This document shows, piece after piece, positions 1 to 11,777 of a stretch of 64,000 nucleotides of DNA. Position 1 is the stretch's first letter, and the number at the start of each line of letters is the position of its first letter. The DNA lies in the NCBI GenBank assembly GCA_015501075.1, contig JADNYJ010000053.1, positions 124,001 to 188,000 on the forward strand, in the 5' to 3' direction. A program made the translations under genes and the position numbers. The stretch is from Gymnopilus junonius (taxonomy: Eukaryota > Basidiomycota > Agaricomycetes > Agaricales > Galerinaceae). Below the pieces are notes generated by a model. It was not told where the DNA came from. It did no database searches and was given only the letters and a program-made list of their open reading frames with translations.

Positions 1-978
1 CGATTTACGTCGATTTTTCTCAGGTACAGTCATCAACGTGAGAGCCTTTCCTCAATCTTATCGACCCGTCCCGGCTTGCTGACGCGTGACGGCCAAAAGA
101 AGGACACCGTTTTGTCGGCAAAGCCGCCTTGTCGCCGCTTGCTTTTTTTTTTCTCAGTCGAAATTCTATAATCCCAAACAGGTATGTGTTCGCCGTCTGT
201 GAGCTTGCTTTCATTTCTTATTGTCTTTTTTTTTTTTGTCTGACGAGATTATCCCACTGGAAATGAAGTGCCCAGGTAGAACGCAATCACTTGTTGGAAG
301 AAGCCCATGTGTACAGGACTACATACGAAGCGTCCGCTATCCGTGAGAAGGAACGACAAAAAAACAATAAGGCAGCGAGCGATGAGGGTGCCGCGGAAGA
401 TAATGATAAAAGTAATGATGGGTATAGTGCGAGAAGGCTTGGTATGGATATGGATATGGATATTGATGGATGGATGGAATGATGGTTCGTGAATGAATCG
501 TGAAAGTGGATAACCAAAAACGTGTCGCGCATGAGTGGTGGTGAGAGAGGGTTGGGTTGGTTGAACAAGTGGGAGTGACGGATGGGTCATCGAGACGCAT
601 CCGAGGAAGGTCGGCCGGGGTGGTGTACCCAGTACGTCTCGACGACACAATCCTCAGGTCGTAAAATGTGTTAAGGGTAACGCAGGAATGAGACTCTGAT
701 TACAGCCAAACCAGGGCGAGAACAAAGCGAGGGAGAAAAGAACAGAAGAGGGGGACGTACGCAAGCCGATTGTTTTTTTCATGACCCAGCCCACCCATAC
801 GGAACAAAGGAAGGGGAAGAACAAGGACCGGAACAAAGAAAAAAAAAGAAAGCCAGGTGCGCAAAAATACACATATCCATACATATCGTCCAAAAAGAAT
901 AACTTGAACTCGAGAAAAACCCCTTTTGTTAGACGCGCAGCATCAACGAAAAGGCGCCCCCGCCTCCTCCTGTTCATT
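1..978. other. No gene recognised; 3' flank of the HMG-box gene
   Basis: The open frames here are short, overlap on both strands and resemble no family I know. The stretch has several T and A homopolymers. Part of it is probably the 3' UTR of the minus-strand HMG-box gene that ends at 979. A coding exon of another gene reaching in from outside the window cannot be excluded. Confidence 0.4.
441..480. repeat. GGATAT / GGAT simple repeat
   Basis: The bases run TATGGATATGGATATGGA and then pass into a GATG/GGAT run. This is a short, imperfect microsatellite, and nothing suggests a role for it. Confidence 0.8.
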
Positions 979-2627
979 TCAGAAAGAATGCCCAGCCATA
1001 ATATCATCAAAGCTGAGGAGGCCGATCTGACTGTCGTCATGATAATGGGCTCCATCCAAATGATGCGCGAACTCTTGCCCAAACTCTAAAGTGGAGGTGT
1101 TGGGCGCGAGCACGGTGACATTTTCGGTATATTTCGGCATGCCGAATTCGACGGGGCGGATGGCGGTGATGTCAAAGTCGTCGCCGAGGAGGACGGAAGA
1201 TTCGGAAGACCAGAGGTTGTTCGAATCCCAGTTGAACGCGGCGAATTCTTGTTGCATCTGCATTTCCATCTGCAGTTCCATCTCTGCTTGGGCTTGGGCT
1301 TCGAGCGACGCGTCGGGTCCGAGGTGGGTATAGTTCTGAGAGAGGAAGGTGGAAGTGGGGGTATACGGCCCGGCCATGGGTGAGGAAGGACTGGATGACC
1401 CAGGGCTTATTGAGGATGGGGGAGAGACGATCTGGTGCGCTGGGAGCAGGGCGTCGGGGGAAGGGACGGTGAGTTGTTGGAGCGTTGGCTCGCTATGTCG
1501 GTGACCAGTGGTGTTGAACATGCTTCGCAGGAATTCAGAGGACTTGTCAAACGCGCGTCAGTTGGGGATGAAGATCAAGCAAAAGAAGAGCATACCTGCA
1601 GACTGGCCTCAAATTGACTTGGAAGCGGGTATGAAAGCGGAGGCGCAAACGCGTTCTGGTTGGGGACAAAGTCGAACGATGACATCACGTCCTCAGGGTG
1701 GCCTGGATGGGCTGATCGCCGGCTGATCATGGGAAGAAGTGATGGCGACGTGGGGCAGGAAGGCGTCATGTGGTAGACGTTAGGGATTTGGATGGACTGA
1801 TAGGGAGGAGGGGTTGGAGCGGAAGCGGAACGACCATGATGGCGAGGAACCGGAACGACAAACGACACGCTCGAGGACTCCTCCAATTCCGTCTTCTTCA
1901 CCAACTTCTTGTTCTTCGCCTTGCCGTCCCTGTCCCTGGAGCGCTGTGGGCGATAGACGTAGTTGGGGTACAGCTTCTCGTGCTCCGCCTTCTTGTTCTT
2001 GGCCAAATCCTCCCAATATTTGCGCTCTTCCGAAGGCAAACTCTTCCACTGCTGGCTGATCGTCTTTGAAAGATCTGCCTGCCTCTGCTTCTTTGTGGGC
2101 CCCTCCGCCGAGGCGGCCGCCTCCTCCTGCTCCTGCTGGCGCTCCTCGCAGCACTTGCGTCGGAAAAGGATGAAAGCGTTCTCTGGACGCTTGATGTAGT
2201 CCTCGTCGCCCTTTTTCGGCCTGCGTTCGACGACGACGTCGGTACTGGATGTTGATTTTCGGCGTTTAAGATTTACAGTGGAGGGAGATGAAGAACGAAG
2301 AGGGGAATCAGGAGAAAGCGTGCGTGGAGGCGTGTAAGCGGATGAAGATGACGATGCGGATAATGTACATTGCGAAGAAGGGAGCGAACGAAGGTCGGGT
2401 TCAAAAGGCGAATTTGAAGGAGAGGAGTAAGGACTGTCGGACAGGTTATGGTGTATAGGGAAGGTGAAGGCGCGTGGCGTGGGCGATACGATGTTGAGGG
2501 AAGGGAGTTGTGGTGCATCCGTCGTCACGTCTAGTGCTGGAGAGGGAGAGTGGTGAGTGGACAATTGTTCGCTGAAAAGGGAGAACATACTTCGGGATTG
2601 GGTATCGCGAGTGCGTAAGGCGGGCAT
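979..2627 (-). CDS. HMG-box transcription factor
   Basis: Probable nuclear DNA-binding regulator with one HMG box. The box begins at IKRPENAFILFRRK (about residue 145 unspliced, 127 spliced) and continues through LSKTISQQWKSLPSEERKYW to KLYPNYVYRP. An acidic EQEEAAASAEG insert lies between helix 1 and helix 2. Ser/Pro-rich low complexity flanks the box, and the C-terminus has an MQMQQEF Gln/Met stretch and acidic patches typical of activation regions. I read three exons. Intron 1 is 2590-2537 (54 nt, GTATGT to CAG) and intron 2 is 1595-1543 (53 nt, GTATGC to AAG, branch CTGAC). Intron 2 is needed to join the frames; intron 1 is a multiple of three and stays open if retained. The product is about 513 residues. 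The start MPALRTRDTQ fits what I remember of mushroom homologues. These relate to Ste11/Prf1-type mating regulators, but I cannot assign a specific role. Confidence 0.85.
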
Positions 2628-4386
2628 GATGGGTGGAGAGACAATGAAGATTAGGACTTGTCGTAAGGAGAGGGGACAATGGGAGTAGGAGGGATATTCA
2701 CACAAGGAGGAGAGGGAAAGAATAATGGGTGTCGCAAGTCGAGATGCCAATCGTTTTCTTTGTCTCTGCAATCAGGGAGAACAATTGCGTGGGGCGGGGC
2801 ACAAAAAGCAAAACAATTGGCAGCGGAGAGTTTTATAGTTCGGTCTGGAAGCGATGCCCAGATTGGTTCCGCCGAAGGACACGAGCCCTCGTTTCGTAAG
2901 GTTCACCTGGGGATTCTCTTTCATTGTCCCCTCCCAAAACGGATGCGACGAGGGACCAGCGCCCGATATGGATTGGACGAGAGTTTTCGACACACTGTTG
3001 CCCTCTGTTTGGTGCCAGTATGGAGAGATGCTGCTTAATTTCTCTATTGTCTTTTTGCCCGAACCCCAGCCAATCCCCTGGGTCACACCGGTCCGTCCGA
3101 GTCATCCCTCAATTGTACCCGCTAACCAAACTCACTCTTATCTCCCCCTACGTAAGCAGTCCTCTTCCACATCTCTCCGCGGACGCAAATCGCGCTCTCT
3201 GATCCCACCTATTTCTCGCCATCACTGACTCGTCCGCCCCCCTCCTCCTCTCGCTCCTTATCGTCGGGTCTTATCGTCGGGTGAGCACATTATTTAATAT
3301 CATCGTACGACGTAAAACTGTCATCATCTTTAGGCCTTTAATCGATTAAACATACGTCTAAAAATCCTTCTAAAAGATATGGCCATCGTGATAAATTATC
3401 CACGTGTGCCAAAAAAGCGCGTCCCATGGGTAATTTTGGCGTTGCGCTTTCACCCTACCATAACAAGTAGTTGAGACCCGGCCGCTTGTCCACGGCACAG
3501 AGCAGTACCCACGAATGTCCTTCCCATCACCCGATCCCTAATCTCACGATCCGCTGTGCATCAGTCCTCTCTTCCGTCATGTTTTCCGTCCTATATTGAA
3601 TCCAAATCATATCTTTGTGAATAGTATCGAGTATACCTTGTCTCAATCACCTCGGAACGCTCGCAAGACCCGACCCTTGGCCCCTCCCTCATCATTTCTG
3701 GCCTCGCTCGGGCCTCCAGCGAAAAAAAAGTCACATCTCGTGATAAATCCGACGTCATTCCATGTTCGTAACCGGTGGCGGTGAACCTTGACGGGCTTTG
3801 CTCAAAAGGAACATGGACATGGAATACCGGACCTTTTCCTTTAATGAGTTGCTTTGTGCCGAATGTTTTAAACTCTTGCCCTTTGCCCCAAAGTACGCAT
3901 ATATAAAATCTGTTATGAACCGTAATAGCCGACTTATCGAACAACATCAATGAACTTTATGTGGATTTTTAATTAGCTTCGAAAATTCCCTTGATCATTC
4001 GGCCATCCCGAGCGGGCGGATGATAGGTACCAAGTAGATGAATATAGCTTGGATCGATGCGCTCTTCTCCTAGTCACCCTCTTTGACGGGCCCAAGCTCA
4101 TTGAAAACAACGGATAGTTCATGGTCATATGTATACCCTGAGGGACGCGATCAAGCTGTGAAATTAAAGGATATGACAAGATCGGGGGGCGGAAGATCGC
4201 TCATTTCTTAATTTAGGCGTTAGGATTCTTGCATTGTAGACCGAAAATGGGAAAATGCCACGCGCTGAGATTCGATTTTCGATTTTAGAGAAGGGGAGAT
4301 CCTATATGACATTGACATGCAACGCAAGAAAGGGCTGTGCTCACCTGTTGTTCAAGTGCGGGTGTTGAAATTGAGGGTCAGTGGTC

Positions 4387-4411
4387 AGAATAGAATAGAA
4401 TAGAATAGAAT
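4387..4411. repeat. (AGAAT)5 microsatellite
   Basis: Five tandem copies of AGAAT, read directly from the sequence. Confidence 0.95.
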
Positions 4412-6720
4412 GGGACTCGTTAGTGACAAACACCCTACATTATACGTCTGTCTATCTATCTATATGTTACTTCATACTTATCAACTCGGAAGGTCCGAGT
4501 CAGAGGTATAAATACGCCAGGATCATTTCTGAGCGGCAATAAGAGGGGTGTAATAGCAATAGCGCATTGGCCACCAAAAGAAATTTAGGGGACCATAGTC
4601 GACCATACTACTATTTCGCCCACCATTTCACGCTTGGACCGCTGACCTCTTGTCTCTTGAATTCTTGATTTTGTAAGGCCTTTTATTACACGCGTTTGGT
4701 CTAAATTTGAAATTGGATCGTTGCGTGGTGAATTCAAGAGGATTCGGATGTTTTAACTGCATATGTACAGTATTTGCTTCCGCGGAACCAAAAATTGAAC
4801 GCTCGATCGTCAGCCGCATATTATCAAATCAAATCAAATAAGGCGCGGTATGCATATTGAGCTGTAAACGGTGTGTAATAGCTGTAGAAGTACATCCAAG
4901 AATCACGGAGTAACATGGGGAATGTGCAGTGTCAGTGTCTATCTGTACAGCTGTATGGAGAACATATATTTGAGGGAAGGTCTAGGCAATGGCGTGCCTA
5001 GTCAGAATCATGAGAACGTCTAGTCATACAGTTTTTTTGACTTGATTGACTATTTCCGCTTGGTATAATTGACAAGACGTGAGGATTATGATCAAGGATA
5101 GAGTGAGATCAAGTTCGAAAGAACAATGTGTCGGAGTGTGTAGTCAGAGATCTAGAATACCGAGTGTACGCTTCGTATGAGCAGCGTCCGTGGAGGTGGG
5201 ACGAATACCTGAAAACAAGTGTGTAACGATAATGACGCGACGTTGTTTTGTCATTTATTACCAGCGTCAAAGTACCACTGGAACGCATCCGGGCGGGTAT
5301 AGGGGGGAATATGCTACGCTCAGAGATGAGATTAATTTAGAAGCAGCAGATGGATGCGACCTTGGAAACCGTATGGGTCTTAAAATAGGTGCAGGTGAGT
5401 GCAGACGGCGAGTCATAGAGCTCTGCCTTGTGTGATCCATGAGAAGCTTGTTAATGAGTCCTGTGGGCTTTTTTTACTCACGCATCACAGTGAGAATGTC
5501 CGAAGATAGACCTGCCACTGGGTGGCGCGTCTCCGAATTGCTGGTGGATTGTTTACGAAGAAGGGTGTTGATAAATTGGTCCTTCTTAGAGTTCTAATGG
5601 GTGATGGTTGAGAAGCAGAGCAAAAAAAGGTACAGGGAGTTTTGGATTGAAGATATTTCTCATATCCGTGAGGGAGGAAATGAGGGGTCTGGTCGTTAAG
5701 TTAAGCATCAATGGGAGTATCCTGAATTAGAGAACAATGCAAGTTGTATATATTCATAGGCAGGCCTCGGTACTGTAATTTGGGCGGTAATTGATGACGA
5801 GTATTCAGGTGCTCGTCCTGCCGTGATTGACCGGCATAAACACTTAGTAGCACTTTAGAGATCCTATCGAAACGTTGCGCGTTGAATTCTAGCCAAGAGA
5901 TATCAGAACTGGGAGAATGCGTGGAAATTCTCGTACTTATTATTTCAATGGCCTGGAATGACTCAACTATTGCGTATTTAACATCTTCGCGGGAAGCTCA
6001 AGTCTGATGGCGCTTTGTCCTTGGAATGTGGCGCACGGTTTGATCGTGTGTGCGCGTTGAGAGCTTGAGAAGGAAATCATTACCGTTTAGTCCTACTTAC
6101 GACGCTGTGCATTGGGTTGGATGTTGTATGTGTTTTACATACAGATTTGTTGGGGATGTAATCCTAGGATTCTTGGAAAACAATGAGAGGCGGAAATGAA
6201 AGATAGGTACACGGAGTCGGCGATGGCCGACAGCGATAGTGGTCGGGATGGCATCCCGACTTTTTTCTTTCTTTCGATGAGCCGCTCCTTGCTCCACTGA
6301 TGCGTCTACGCGAATGCGTTGGGCGTTATTAAGAGGTTTAATCTCCAAAGCGAAGCCAAGGTCCGTCGGGATAAGCGCGATGAGGAGGAGCACGTACCAG
6401 ATAGGCATCACTTGATCATTCCATGTGTCAGTCGGTACATAGACTTGTACTTGCGCGCTAGTGGAAATGAACACTGTATACGATGACATATGTATTCAGG
6501 CTTTTTTAGCCTCGGATGAACCACTCACAGTCGTCCTCAAGATCCGAACATATTCTGTAATGGCGTTTCTCTCCGGATAGCGGCAGGACGTGGTGGTCAG
6601 TTTGTTTCGACTTCGTGAATCGGGAATGATTGAGAAACTAGTAGCACCGCTACCGGACGTGAAACAATATATTCAGTATAAATGGTAGCAATCAAAAGCA
6701 CGTACCGCTCTCTTTTGAGT

Positions 6721-7116
6721 CTAATATCGTCCTAGGCACATCAGGATCTTGATGCTTTCAACACGGCTGCGCGGTAACAGACTCGCAATTTCCCAAGCAT
6801 GCCCGAGATTTGAGTCAAGTGCCACTAAAAGACGGAGATCGTATGGACAGAAAGTCTTGTTGCAGGTCTTGTCAGTCCAGTTATCGTTAAGGTAGTCGTA
6901 CCATATGAATACCTCAGCCTCGAGGCAAGCTGCCAGATAGTCGCAGTCACGCCGACCGGTAACTTGGAGCCGGCAGTCGCGACTAGTCACACCATGACAT
7001 GTCGCAGTAACGCGTCTGACTGAGTCACGAAACTGAACATTGTCTGCAACCTCCTCGTCGTCCCACAGTTCGCGAGAAACGGCCTTTATCTTCTCAAGGT
7101 TCCCATAAATTGATAC
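6721..7116 (-). other. Unassigned minus-strand open frame with many Cys and acidic residues
   Basis: An open frame of about 130 codons runs from just after a stop near 7117 to the stop at 6721. It includes DCDYLAACLEAEVFIWYDY and TCNKTFCPYDLRLLVALDSN. The first ATG in frame is at 6990, and the open frame extends upstream of it to within about 35 bases of the start of the divergent repair gene at 7150. It could be the last exon of a small gene or chance open sequence. I recognise no domain. Confidence 0.25.
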
Positions 7117-7149
7117 TTGTTAAACCATATACCCATTATTTCCCCTCAA

Positions 7150-8283
7150 ATGATCCCAAAGACAACGCCTCGGGCAAAACGCGTGCGCACCACATCACCT
7201 GCTTCTCATGATGAAGTACCCACTCTATCATCGACATCGACTCATTCAGGAGAACTGCTGGAACGTCCCAGGAAAACCAAGAAGCAAAAGACGACCTTGA
7301 CATCTGCTGGCGAATCTCCTTTCCCCGATTTCAGCCACCCGACCCCGGCCGAAGCACGAGAGGTGTTTGATCTGCTTTCCAAAGCACACGGCGCGCATGA
7401 CCCCGTTCGGAAGGTCCCAGAAATGGCTCGTTCTTCTGAAGAGATAAGGTCGGAAGCGCCGAATGTTATCGAGGCTCTCGTTAGCACGATTCTATCTCAG
7501 AGTACCTCTGGTGCGAATTCTTCTCGGGCGAAGAAGAGTCTGGACGATACATTTGGCAGGAACGATTTTGCGGCCATCGAATCGGCTTCTTATGAGAGTT
7601 TGGTGGATGCAATACGGTCTGGGGGGTTGGCGAATAAGAAAGCAAAGGTTATTCAGGGTATATTGCGTTCGATAAAGGCGCGCCACGGGGATTACTCTTT
7701 ACAGCATCTTGCTGCAGTCGAAGAAGGCAAGTGGCTTACAAATGACGAGATTATGGAAGAACTCGTCTCTTATGATGGCGTGGGTCCCAAGACTGCCTCT
7801 TGCGTGTTATTATTCTGTTTGGGTCGTGATTCCTTTGCCGTTGACACCCATGTTTTTCGTTTGAGCCAGGTCCTTGGGTGGATACCTGCCCGCGCCGATC
7901 GTATCCTTGCTCAGGCTCACCTTGATACGCGTATCCCAGATGAACTCAAGTATGGCTTACACATTTTGCTCATACGACACGGAAGGATTTGCAAAGGTTG
8001 CAAAAAGATTGGATCGGGAGAGCGATGCATTCTAAAGACGTATCTGAAGGATGGGAATAAAGGAAGTGGAGTTCAAGATCGAGATACGAATCTGAGCCAG
8101 CCTTGGTATGTGAGCCACTCCGCCGACTCCGAGCGCATTGTATTAATCTTACCCTTTTCAAAGAAATATGCGCATTTTTTTGTAGAAACGAACAAAAATC
8201 TCTCATTTAGATGGAAATTTACATTCACCGAGGAATTAAAGCGTGTGATTATCCATTGTTTTCCTATACTATTATCCGTATGA
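7150..8283 (+). CDS. HhH-GPD base-excision DNA glycosylase, endonuclease III-like
   Basis: Predicted nuclear DNA glycosylase/AP lyase of the endonuclease III superfamily, which removes damaged bases. The helix-hairpin-helix reads LVSYDGVGPKTASCVL. Its Lys is in the position of the bifunctional catalytic Lys, and the downstream VDTHVFR carries the catalytic Asp. The N-terminal ~65 residues are basic and Ser/Thr-rich, with KTTPRAKRVR and RPRKTKKQK as likely nuclear signals. The iron-sulfur region is reduced to CKGC plus one later Cys (SGERC), not the usual C-x6-C-x2-C-x5-C. I chose the ATG at 7150; the open frame upstream starts only from TTG. The C-terminus is uncertain. A GTATGT donor at 8106 could splice to 8164, 8185 or 8211, and all three joins create TGA at once, so the protein may end near residue 319 instead of running to 8283. 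Confidence 0.85.
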   Translation: MIPKTTPRAKRVRTTSPASHDEVPTLSSTSTHSGELLERPRKTKKQKTTLTSAGESPFPDFSHPTPAEAREVFDLLSKAHGAHDPVRKVPEMARSSEEIRSEAPNVIEALVSTILSQSTSGANSSRAKKSLDDTFGRNDFAAIESASYESLVDAIRSGGLANKKAKVIQGILRSIKARHGDYSLQHLAAVEEGKWLTNDEIMEELVSYDGVGPKTASCVLLFCLGRDSFAVDTHVFRLSQVLGWIPARADRILAQAHLDTRIPDELKYGLHILLIRHGRICKGCKKIGSGERCILKTYLKDGNKGSGVQDRDTNLSQPWYVSHSADSERIVLILPFSKKYAHFFVETNKNLSFRWKFTFTEELKRVIIHCFPILLSV

Positions 8284-9786
8284 TGATCATTCCTACATTA
8301 TTAGCGGGCGTTCAGCTTATGCATGCGTACCCTTGTTTATCCGATTCTTGGGCCCTAGCGGCCTTGCGTCCATGATGTCGCAATTGTAAAGGATCGGGAC
8401 TCAGTTCTCCAATCAGAAAAGACTTAATTATCAAGGACCCCTCGTCTAAGGTTTCGCTAAGCGCCCCGTATCCACGTGTTTCGTTGAGCAGCCACTTAGC
8501 GCATCAGAAGGGTCGGCTGATGTTTATCCACAAACGCGCTTCAATCAACAGCGCCACTGCAGATCTTTTGTTCTGATGACGCTTCCTGCCATATTCCACA
8601 GGCTTTTCTCCGATATGATATGACGACACATCCCTTTCAGCTTCAAGAGCATATACGTCGTTAACGTTCGTCCCCGCTTTCTTCAATTCCATTGTTGTTT
8701 TCCTTGTTCATTGCGCAACACAAAAGCGCGGACCATCGCCACTCAACCTTCACGATACATGCAATACGAAATTCGACAGCATGTGTCATCCCCGAACTCA
8801 GCCCGAAGTATATTTGAAATATTCGTAACTCCCGACATTGTGATGGGGCGGGCGGGCGTACCTGATGGCGGCTAGACATGTGGTCATGGTCCAAGCACGG
8901 GAGCGCAATGCTCAGTTGGAATGTTCCGCCACGATCACCAGATCGACGATATGGTACAGTAAGCACACTGCCGCCGGCCTGGCATTATCCCAACCAATGC
9001 CTTTGTCAGAATTTTATTCAGTAAAGTAAGCCCGGGGTGGATGCTCTCCCCAGCTGAATTGATGCGCCTGCGTGTCACGCTATATGAGCGACAACGGATT
9101 GGTCATTTGGGAGCCATGCTGTGGCGGAGAATGGTCATTAAGGTACGCTCAGACTCTCGAGGGTGATATCGCTTTCTGGCCGCAGACAGTTGAATTTCTA
9201 CTAGGCGCAAGAAAGTATTTCTGATGCCGTTCGCGTTCCCAGCATCCAGCGTTTCATTGAGGACTACGTTCTAAGTGAAAGAGCATCCGTTCTGTTGATT
9301 TGGTATCGTCTCGCATGCCATACTCTCCTCCGTATTCCGCCTCCTCGAAAGCGTACCCTTCTTGATCGTATCGCTATCCTTTCTTCTAGCATCATCAACT
9401 TTGTTAACACCTTTTACATCATTGAAGGCCGCATTTCGAATCGTAGTGAAGTTCATCTATGTCCCTGTTCTTATGCAATTCGCAAGTCCAGGACAGATTG
9501 TGGTTGTGTTTCCCTTAGGTTCAGCTAACGCATTATGTGACGTCTTACCGAAACTCGTCAGATGCGTTGCATCAAAATTTCCTCCTACATAATAGGCGTA
9601 AGGGCACGACATGCAAGGTCAACTTCTGAATTATTGATTTTCTACGTTGACGCCTTCAAACTGTCAGCAGCGTGTACGCTGAGTAATCGAGTCTATCGAT
9701 AAACCTCAAGTCGTGTGATGATGGACAGATAAAGTACGGAACCCATGAATCTTTTTGACGTGAACGACACTCGGAACGCCTACTCT
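8284..9786. other. No gene recognised
   Basis: Only short open frames on both strands with no family resemblance and no clear repeats. It holds the 3' flank of the repair gene and the upstream region of the glycine-rich gene. Confidence 0.45.
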
Positions 9787-9795
9787 AAATATAAG
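9787..9795 (+). promoter_or_regulatory. TATA-like box upstream of the glycine-rich protein gene
   Basis: AAATATAAG lies about 70 bases before the ATG at 9863, followed by a C/A-rich leader (CCCCACCCCACTC). Both are typical of strongly expressed basidiomycete genes. It is inferred from position and sequence only. Confidence 0.45.
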
Positions 9796-9862
9796 CAAGG
9801 GTGAGCTTCCACTCAATCCCCACCCCACTCTAATCTATCACCTACAACCAAGATACCCATCC

Positions 9863-10375
9863 ATGTCATTCCAAAGTTTCAGAGGCGCCAAAATCAGTGA
9901 GTCAATGCGCAATAGCGACTGCACAATACGTAAATCTCAAACATTATCCGCTTGTCAGCTACCGGAGACGGAGGCAGCGGTACCAGTGGAGGTACCGGCG
10001 GACGCGGTGGTGATGTTGGATCACAAAATTCCAATTTCAAGACTCAGAACTTCAGCGATGCTAACCTTAGTGAGTATATTTTACGCCCTCAGAGTCTGTA
10101 CATCATGATCGAATGACCTCTTTACAGCGACTGGCTCTGGCGGTGATGCTTCTGCGTCAACCACTGGTGGCCGTGGGGGTGATATCGGATCTGATAACGA
10201 TCTTGCTGGCCTAGAACAAGATTTCCGCGAGGCTCAGCTTAGTCAGTGTCTTTAACATCTTTTATTCCATTCTATTCAGAACTCTCAATCATCTATCGTC
10301 GTTTTCTTCAGGTACGGGGCTGGTGGGAAGGATGGAGGTGGTCGTGCTGGAGACATCGGATCAGGAAGCAAATGA
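9863..10375 (+). CDS. Small glycine-rich protein encoded by repeated exons
   Basis: I reconstruct four exons: 9863-9896, 9959-10069, 10128-10245 and 10312-10375, with introns of 62, 58 and 66 nt. They encode about 108 residues. The protein opens MSFQSFRGAKI. Three Gly-rich modules follow, one per exon, with a shared signature: GGRGGDVGS, GGRGGDIGS and GGGRAGDIGS. The first two introns are both phase 1 (after a single A) with GTGAGT donors, so these exons look like duplicates of one unit. The third junction needs the donor at 10246; the donor four bases upstream would throw exon 4 out of its Gly-rich frame. No signal peptide or membrane segment is visible. I know of similar anonymous Gly-rich proteins in mushrooms but no function. 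The exon pattern is the evidence, because no single exon is a long open frame. Confidence 0.65.
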
Positions 10376-11777
10376 GAAGACTTTGTTCGGCGATCCATGT
10401 ATGTTTCTTTCAAGGACCATCCGTAAACGTAGGAGAAGTTCACGTCACTTAGGTCGTTGCTATATTTCTGACGTGTGGAATGGAATCAAGCTTTATGGCA
10501 GCTTCCATTACAATCGCGTCGCAGGGTACCTACCTCTCTTTAGGAAGGAAGATGTATTTTCTTCCCCAGCGTCATGGTTCATGGTTCTGGGCTGGCAGTT
10601 GATAAAACGACAAGGTAAATTGGCTTGCGAAATAAAGGAAGAGAATTCACACCCTGCCAGCATCTGAATACGGCGTCTTGAACTACGCACCTCGATGATA
10701 TTCTTTCCGTCTAATTCATCTAAGGTAGAACGTCAGTCCACGCTCTAGAATTTAGAAAAGGGGGAAGGTCGCGCAAGAGCACGTGTACACTCCTGAGACA
10801 GTGCGGTGACTCTGGTCAACCTAGTCAACAGGGACTCGGGCGCGACATATAATTGACTCATTTACTGGATCAGACTTGGACTACATTATGACGGAATTTT
10901 ATCCACAGAAAAAGAAGATCTATCCACGTACCATCTTTTCGCATTCTGAGCCGGTGAAAATCACTTGGATCTCGTCGTACATCATTAAACATCTATCGAC
11001 CACTATAATGGGCACTGTGGCTACTGGAATAAGCAAGCGCATCTTCCACTTTGGTCACCCCATTCAAACTTCTCCAGTACGGACACCGAGAGGACGAGAA
11101 ATGTCGGATGCAAAGGGTGAAGACGAAGGATATGAGGCAGATGTTGAAGACAATTACCACCCAATTGTGCCTTATCGACGAAAGTTCGACGTTCAAGCTC
11201 GAGCTCTAGGGACCTCTCGAAGGCGGAATTTATATTCCACTTCTCAGATGACATAGCTTAAATACGGTCATCGTGGCTTATCACCCCCGTATGGCTCAAC
11301 TTTGAACGAAAGTCAAATGCTTTGCAAGTAATGACTGACCACCGGAAGATTACCAGGAAGCACTGTATCACGCTACGTGGTGAGTCAGCCTATTCCTTAA
11401 TTTCAACATCTAGTAAAGCTCAATAAGTTCAATGTTCACAGCAAGACAGCTGTGTAATGTTAAGGTGCCGTGTGTTCGACAGTCGCTCAAATTATGATTC
11501 AAATCTTTGACCCTCAATAGGGAGGTCAGTTTATGGTTATATCTACGACTTGGAATGTCGGCAATTCTTTCGAACACATCACACAAGGCGTAGTGCATCA
11601 GTGTTAAAGTCTGCTTCAAACATGGTTATTCAACGGTCCAGAACTCTCAAGCGATTTATTCTGTTCCAAAAACCGGTATAGAAAGTTATAGTTTCTGAAT
11701 TTAAGGTTATTCAAGGCTTCCTATGATAAAAATCGCTTCCACAAACTGAAAGGATCTCTAAAACGTGAATACTTGAA
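10376..11777. other. No gene recognised
   Basis: Contains the 3' flank of the glycine-rich gene and an isolated plus-strand frame (10876-11256) with basic and acidic patches but no family match. The last part leads into the decayed F-box/LRR fragment. Confidence 0.4.

Larger units (their letters stand above)
2628..7149. other. Gene-poor stretch between the HMG-box and repair genes
   Basis: The first few hundred bases are the 5' UTR and promoter side of the HMG-box gene. The rest holds only short, unconvincing open frames, a GAATA microsatellite, a short CTAT run near 4450 and one longer minus-strand frame (6721-7116, listed separately). A minus-strand frame at 6097-6489 encodes a hydrophobic stretch (IWYVLLLIALIP) but has no family match I recognise. 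Confidence 0.5.

Noticed and set aside
249..650. Overlapping open frames of 90-130 codons on both strands near the left end
   Set aside because: All are low-complexity translations (His/Ser/Pro/Ile runs) of the GGATAT and GATG repeats, with no domain and mutual overlap.
1780..2154. Minus-strand frame of 124 codons inside the HMG-box gene
   Set aside because: Gly/Glu/Arg-rich shadow of the HMG-box exon in another frame.
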